Source: an uncultured Oxalobacteraceae bacterium
GTDB lineage: Bacteria; Pseudomonadota; Gammaproteobacteria; Burkholderiales; Burkholderiaceae_D
Assembly: GCA_903893945.1 (NCBI GenBank)
Contig: CAITOF010000068.1
Coordinates: forward strand, 1 to 64,000
Length of the DNA stretch: 64,000 nucleotides
Reading direction: 5' to 3'
This document shows, one piece after another, positions 62,403-64,000 of the stretch. The translations under genes and the position numbers were made by a program. The notes under the pieces were generated by a model that was not told the origin of the DNA, searched no databases, and was given only the letters and a program-made list of their open reading frames with translations. Position 1 is the stretch's first letter. Every line of letters starts with the position of its first letter.

Positions 62403-62498
62403 CGTTTCGCGTTCTCAACCGGTCCCGGTGGTGGTACTGGGCCAGACTGATGTGCAATTCATCACACCGGCCTGATCAATACCCGACGAGCGCGGTGC

Positions 62499-62873
62499 CT
62501 ACGCGGAAGCGACATGACTGGTTGTGAGGTCGGCGATCACCCGGTCATTGGCCCCGGTAACGGTGGTTCGAATAACGCTCAGTTGACGGCCCCGTTTCAC
62601 AAAACGGGATGTCGCCTTGAATACCCCCTCTTTTTGATTGCCGACCAGAGCAGCATTCAGGCTGATCGCAAGGGGAAACCCTGCTGTGCCCGGTTCAAAC
62701 GTTTTGCCACCCATTATCAGAACCGATGCGCATACGTCTGCAAACCACAATATGGCACCTGCGTTGACAATTCCATACGGATTAAGCATGCCGGGACGTA
62801 TCGGCATTACACCGATAACCTGATCTGACGTCTGCTCAATGATAGTGAATTCAAGTTCGCCTCTGACTTCCAT
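62499..62873 (-). CDS. PaaI/hotdog-fold thioesterase
   Basis: Acyl-CoA thioesterase-type protein of 124 residues. LNPYGIVNAGAILWFADVCASVLIM matches the hotdog catalytic segment (HGG is replaced here by N-A-G, with Asp in WFAD). SRFVKRGRQLSVIRTTVTG is the usual end. Single-domain hotdog enzymes of this group often remove CoA from aromatic or acetyl esters; the substrate is unknown. GGGGATGTT precedes the ATG. Confidence 0.8.
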   Translation of the reverse strand: MEVRGELEFTIIEQTSDQVIGVMPIRPGMLNPYGIVNAGAILWFADVCASVLIMGGKTFEPGTAGFPLAISLNAALVGNQKEGVFKATSRFVKRGRQLSVIRTTVTGANDRVIADLTTSHVASA

Positions 62874-63194
62874 AACATCCCCCGTCTGGTAAATGATTGC
62901 CCGATTTTATTGTCCGATTTTATTGCCCGATTTTAACAAGCCGTCGCGTGACTGGCATTATCCTGTTTTTTATCAGAATCCATCCAGCATCCATAAAGGG
63001 GCAAGTCTCAGTCAGGAGCGTGGCCGATATGCGTTGAGTACGTCAAGATTCATCAGGTAGACCAGCCTGCCTGCAAAAGCGTGGCCTGTCATCAGCAGGT
63101 GACCCAACATTGGGGGAGTGGAATTAGACGTTGATACCTGACACGTCAGGATTTTTGAGGCACCGCTAAAACCACAGGGGTTTCAGCAGTAATA
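62874..63194. other. Gap between the thioesterase and tRNA-Pro
   Basis: About 321 bases without a gene. Besides the 13-bp repeats (62899-62937) I see nothing recognisable; a promoter for the thioesterase should lie here. Confidence 0.6.
62899..62937. repeat. 13-bp tandem repeat, three copies
   Basis: GCCCGATTTTATT (62899-62911), GTCCGATTTTATT (62912-62924) and GCCCGATTTTAAC (62925-62937). They lie in a gene-free gap upstream of the thioesterase. Confidence 0.9.
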
Positions 63195-63271
63195 TGGTCG
63201 GAGTACAAGGATTCGAACCTTGGACCCCCTGGTCCCAAACCAGGTGCGCTACCGGGCTGCGCTACACTCCG
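63195..63271 (-). tRNA. tRNA-Pro (anticodon UGG)
   Basis: The 77-base minus-strand sequence folds to a full cloverleaf: acceptor CGGAGTG with TACTCCG, anticodon arm CTGGT-TTGGGAC-CAG style with anticodon TGG, and T arm with GGTTCGAATCC. The discriminator A is followed by an encoded CCA (63195-63197). Confidence 0.97.
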
Positions 63272-63457
63272 AAGACAGCTATTATAAGGCCCTAAACAAA
63301 TTACGTCAATTGCTATCCTCCCTGCCCCCGTTAAATACCGGACTTCGAAGCCGAAACGTCGCTTTTCACCATGAATAACCGGAGTTTGAAACCAAAATGG
63401 CTTTCATTATTACAAATTATTCGCGCCCCCCCTGCCTCGATTGCAAGGAGAACGCCG

Positions 63458-64000
63458 CTACCGGTGCAAACTTTCCCATACTTTTTGCAAGCGCTTTACG
63501 GACATCGGCATTGGGGTTTTGAGTTCCTGGGCGAACAGCGACACGCGTAATTCCTCCAGCATCCATCGGTATTCCTGCAACTTTTCGTCGCTGTTTCTGG
63601 CCTGGGAACTGGTACGCTGCCACTCGGAGGCCGCCTGATTCCAGTCCTGCATCAACCGCGTATCACGCGACGGATCCGCGCGCATTTTCTCAAGGCGAAC
63701 CGCAATGGCTTTTAAATAACGCGGGTAATGCACCAATTGCAGGTACGGGGTCTCGACGATGAAGCGTTTGTGCATCAACGATTGCAATTGGGATTGCATA
63801 TCGGTGGTTGCCGGTGATTTTACGCCCTGTAACTTCTTGGGCAAGCCCGTGTAGTCTGCCAGGATGGTTGCAACCAGGCGGGCAATTTCACTGGTTAACA
63901 GATTAAGGCGTGCGCGCCCTTCTTCCTTGCGCTGATTAAACGCAGCAGCATTGTCTGGCAGCGGGTTCTGCAGGAAGGTTCTCTGCAACGCAAGTTCAAT
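63458..64000 (-). CDS. hrpA: ATP-dependent RNA helicase HrpA, C-terminal end
   Basis: Carboxy-terminal part of a DEAH-box RNA helicase, cut by the window edge. The last 181 residues match the DUF3418 tail of HrpA: LNLLTSEIARLVATILADY, VETPYLQLVHYPRYLKAIAVRLEKMR and YRWMLEELRVSLFAQELKTPMPMSVKRLQKVWESL. The helicase domains lie outside. The frame continues past the edge (codons I-E-L-A-L-Q). HrpA resolves stalled ribosomes in other bacteria. Confidence 0.93.
   Translation of the reverse strand: MELALQRTFLQNPLPDNAAAFNQRKEEGRARLNLLTSEIARLVATILADYTGLPKKLQGVKSPATTDMQSQLQSLMHKRFIVETPYLQLVHYPRYLKAIAVRLEKMRADPSRDTRLMQDWNQAASEWQRTSSQARNSDEKLQEYRWMLEELRVSLFAQELKTPMPMSVKRLQKVWESLHR

Overview
The window looks like the chromosome of a betaproteobacterium of the order Burkholderiales, most likely an Oxalobacteraceae-like lineage. 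The evidence is the rpsF-priB-rpsR-rplI-dnaB order, the yceD-rpmF-plsX-fabH-fabD-fabG-acpP-fabF block beside a sigma-E cluster (rpoE-rseA-rseB-degP), a DUF1631 giant protein, a Pit/DUF47 phosphate pair and an HrpA with the DUF3418 tail. Base composition is close to even and gene density is high. I saw no rRNA, prophage, insertion sequence or CRISPR array. The genus is an inference; no 16S gene is present.

Layout. 1-4.5 kb: a catabolic operon on the minus strand (class III aminotransferase, two CoA-transferase subunits, polar amino acid ABC permease) facing a PcaR-type IclR regulator across a palindromic operator. 4.5-12 kb: GNAT acetyltransferase, secreted CocE/NonD hydrolase, a translationally coupled DPP-IV-like peptidase and FAD/NAD(P) protein, and an HDOD protein. 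12.5-17.4 kb: Pit/DUF47, dnaB (possibly leaderless) and the S6-PriB-S18-L9 operon. 17.5-25 kb: GlcG-like protein, NlpC/P60 peptidase, patatin lipoprotein, then a light-response-type cluster (LitR-like MerR regulator, TIGR01777 epimerase, divergent folE) and rmuC. 25.7-28.8 kb: moaA-mobA-moeA. 28.8-34.5 kb: rRNA methyltransferase, rnhB, glutaredoxin-like gene and the sigma-E operon, in which rseB carries an in-frame amber codon. 34.7-42.9 kb: fatty-acid synthesis genes with rpmF, yceD and a Maf-type pyrophosphatase. 42.9-49.8 kb: lone receiver, YXWGXW lipoprotein, MATE pump, pseudouridine synthase, REC-GGDEF protein with a degenerate active site, and modABC. 49.9-64 kb: DUF1631 protein, thrC, DUF455 protein, gamma carbonic anhydrase, Hsp33, a Fur-box TonB receptor, OmpW behind an FNR-type box, an ArsP_1 permease, a small secreted repeat protein, a thioesterase, tRNA-Pro(UGG) and the 3' end of hrpA.

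Working together. The modABC importer and moaA/mobA/moeA serve one aim, molybdenum cofactor synthesis, although no molybdoenzyme is in view. RpoE, RseA, RseB and DegP form the envelope-stress circuit; a sigma-E-type promoter lies just upstream of rpoE, suggesting autoregulation. Iron and oxygen control are visible at the divergent TonB-receptor/ompW region.

Most noteworthy: the amber-interrupted rseB; the LitR-like/epimerase/FolE cluster; the unassigned aminotransferase/CoA-transferase/ABC operon; a GGDEF domain that kept its inhibitory site but lost its catalytic motif; and three separate intergenic 13-14 bp tandem repeats. No clearly new defence or mobile system was found.
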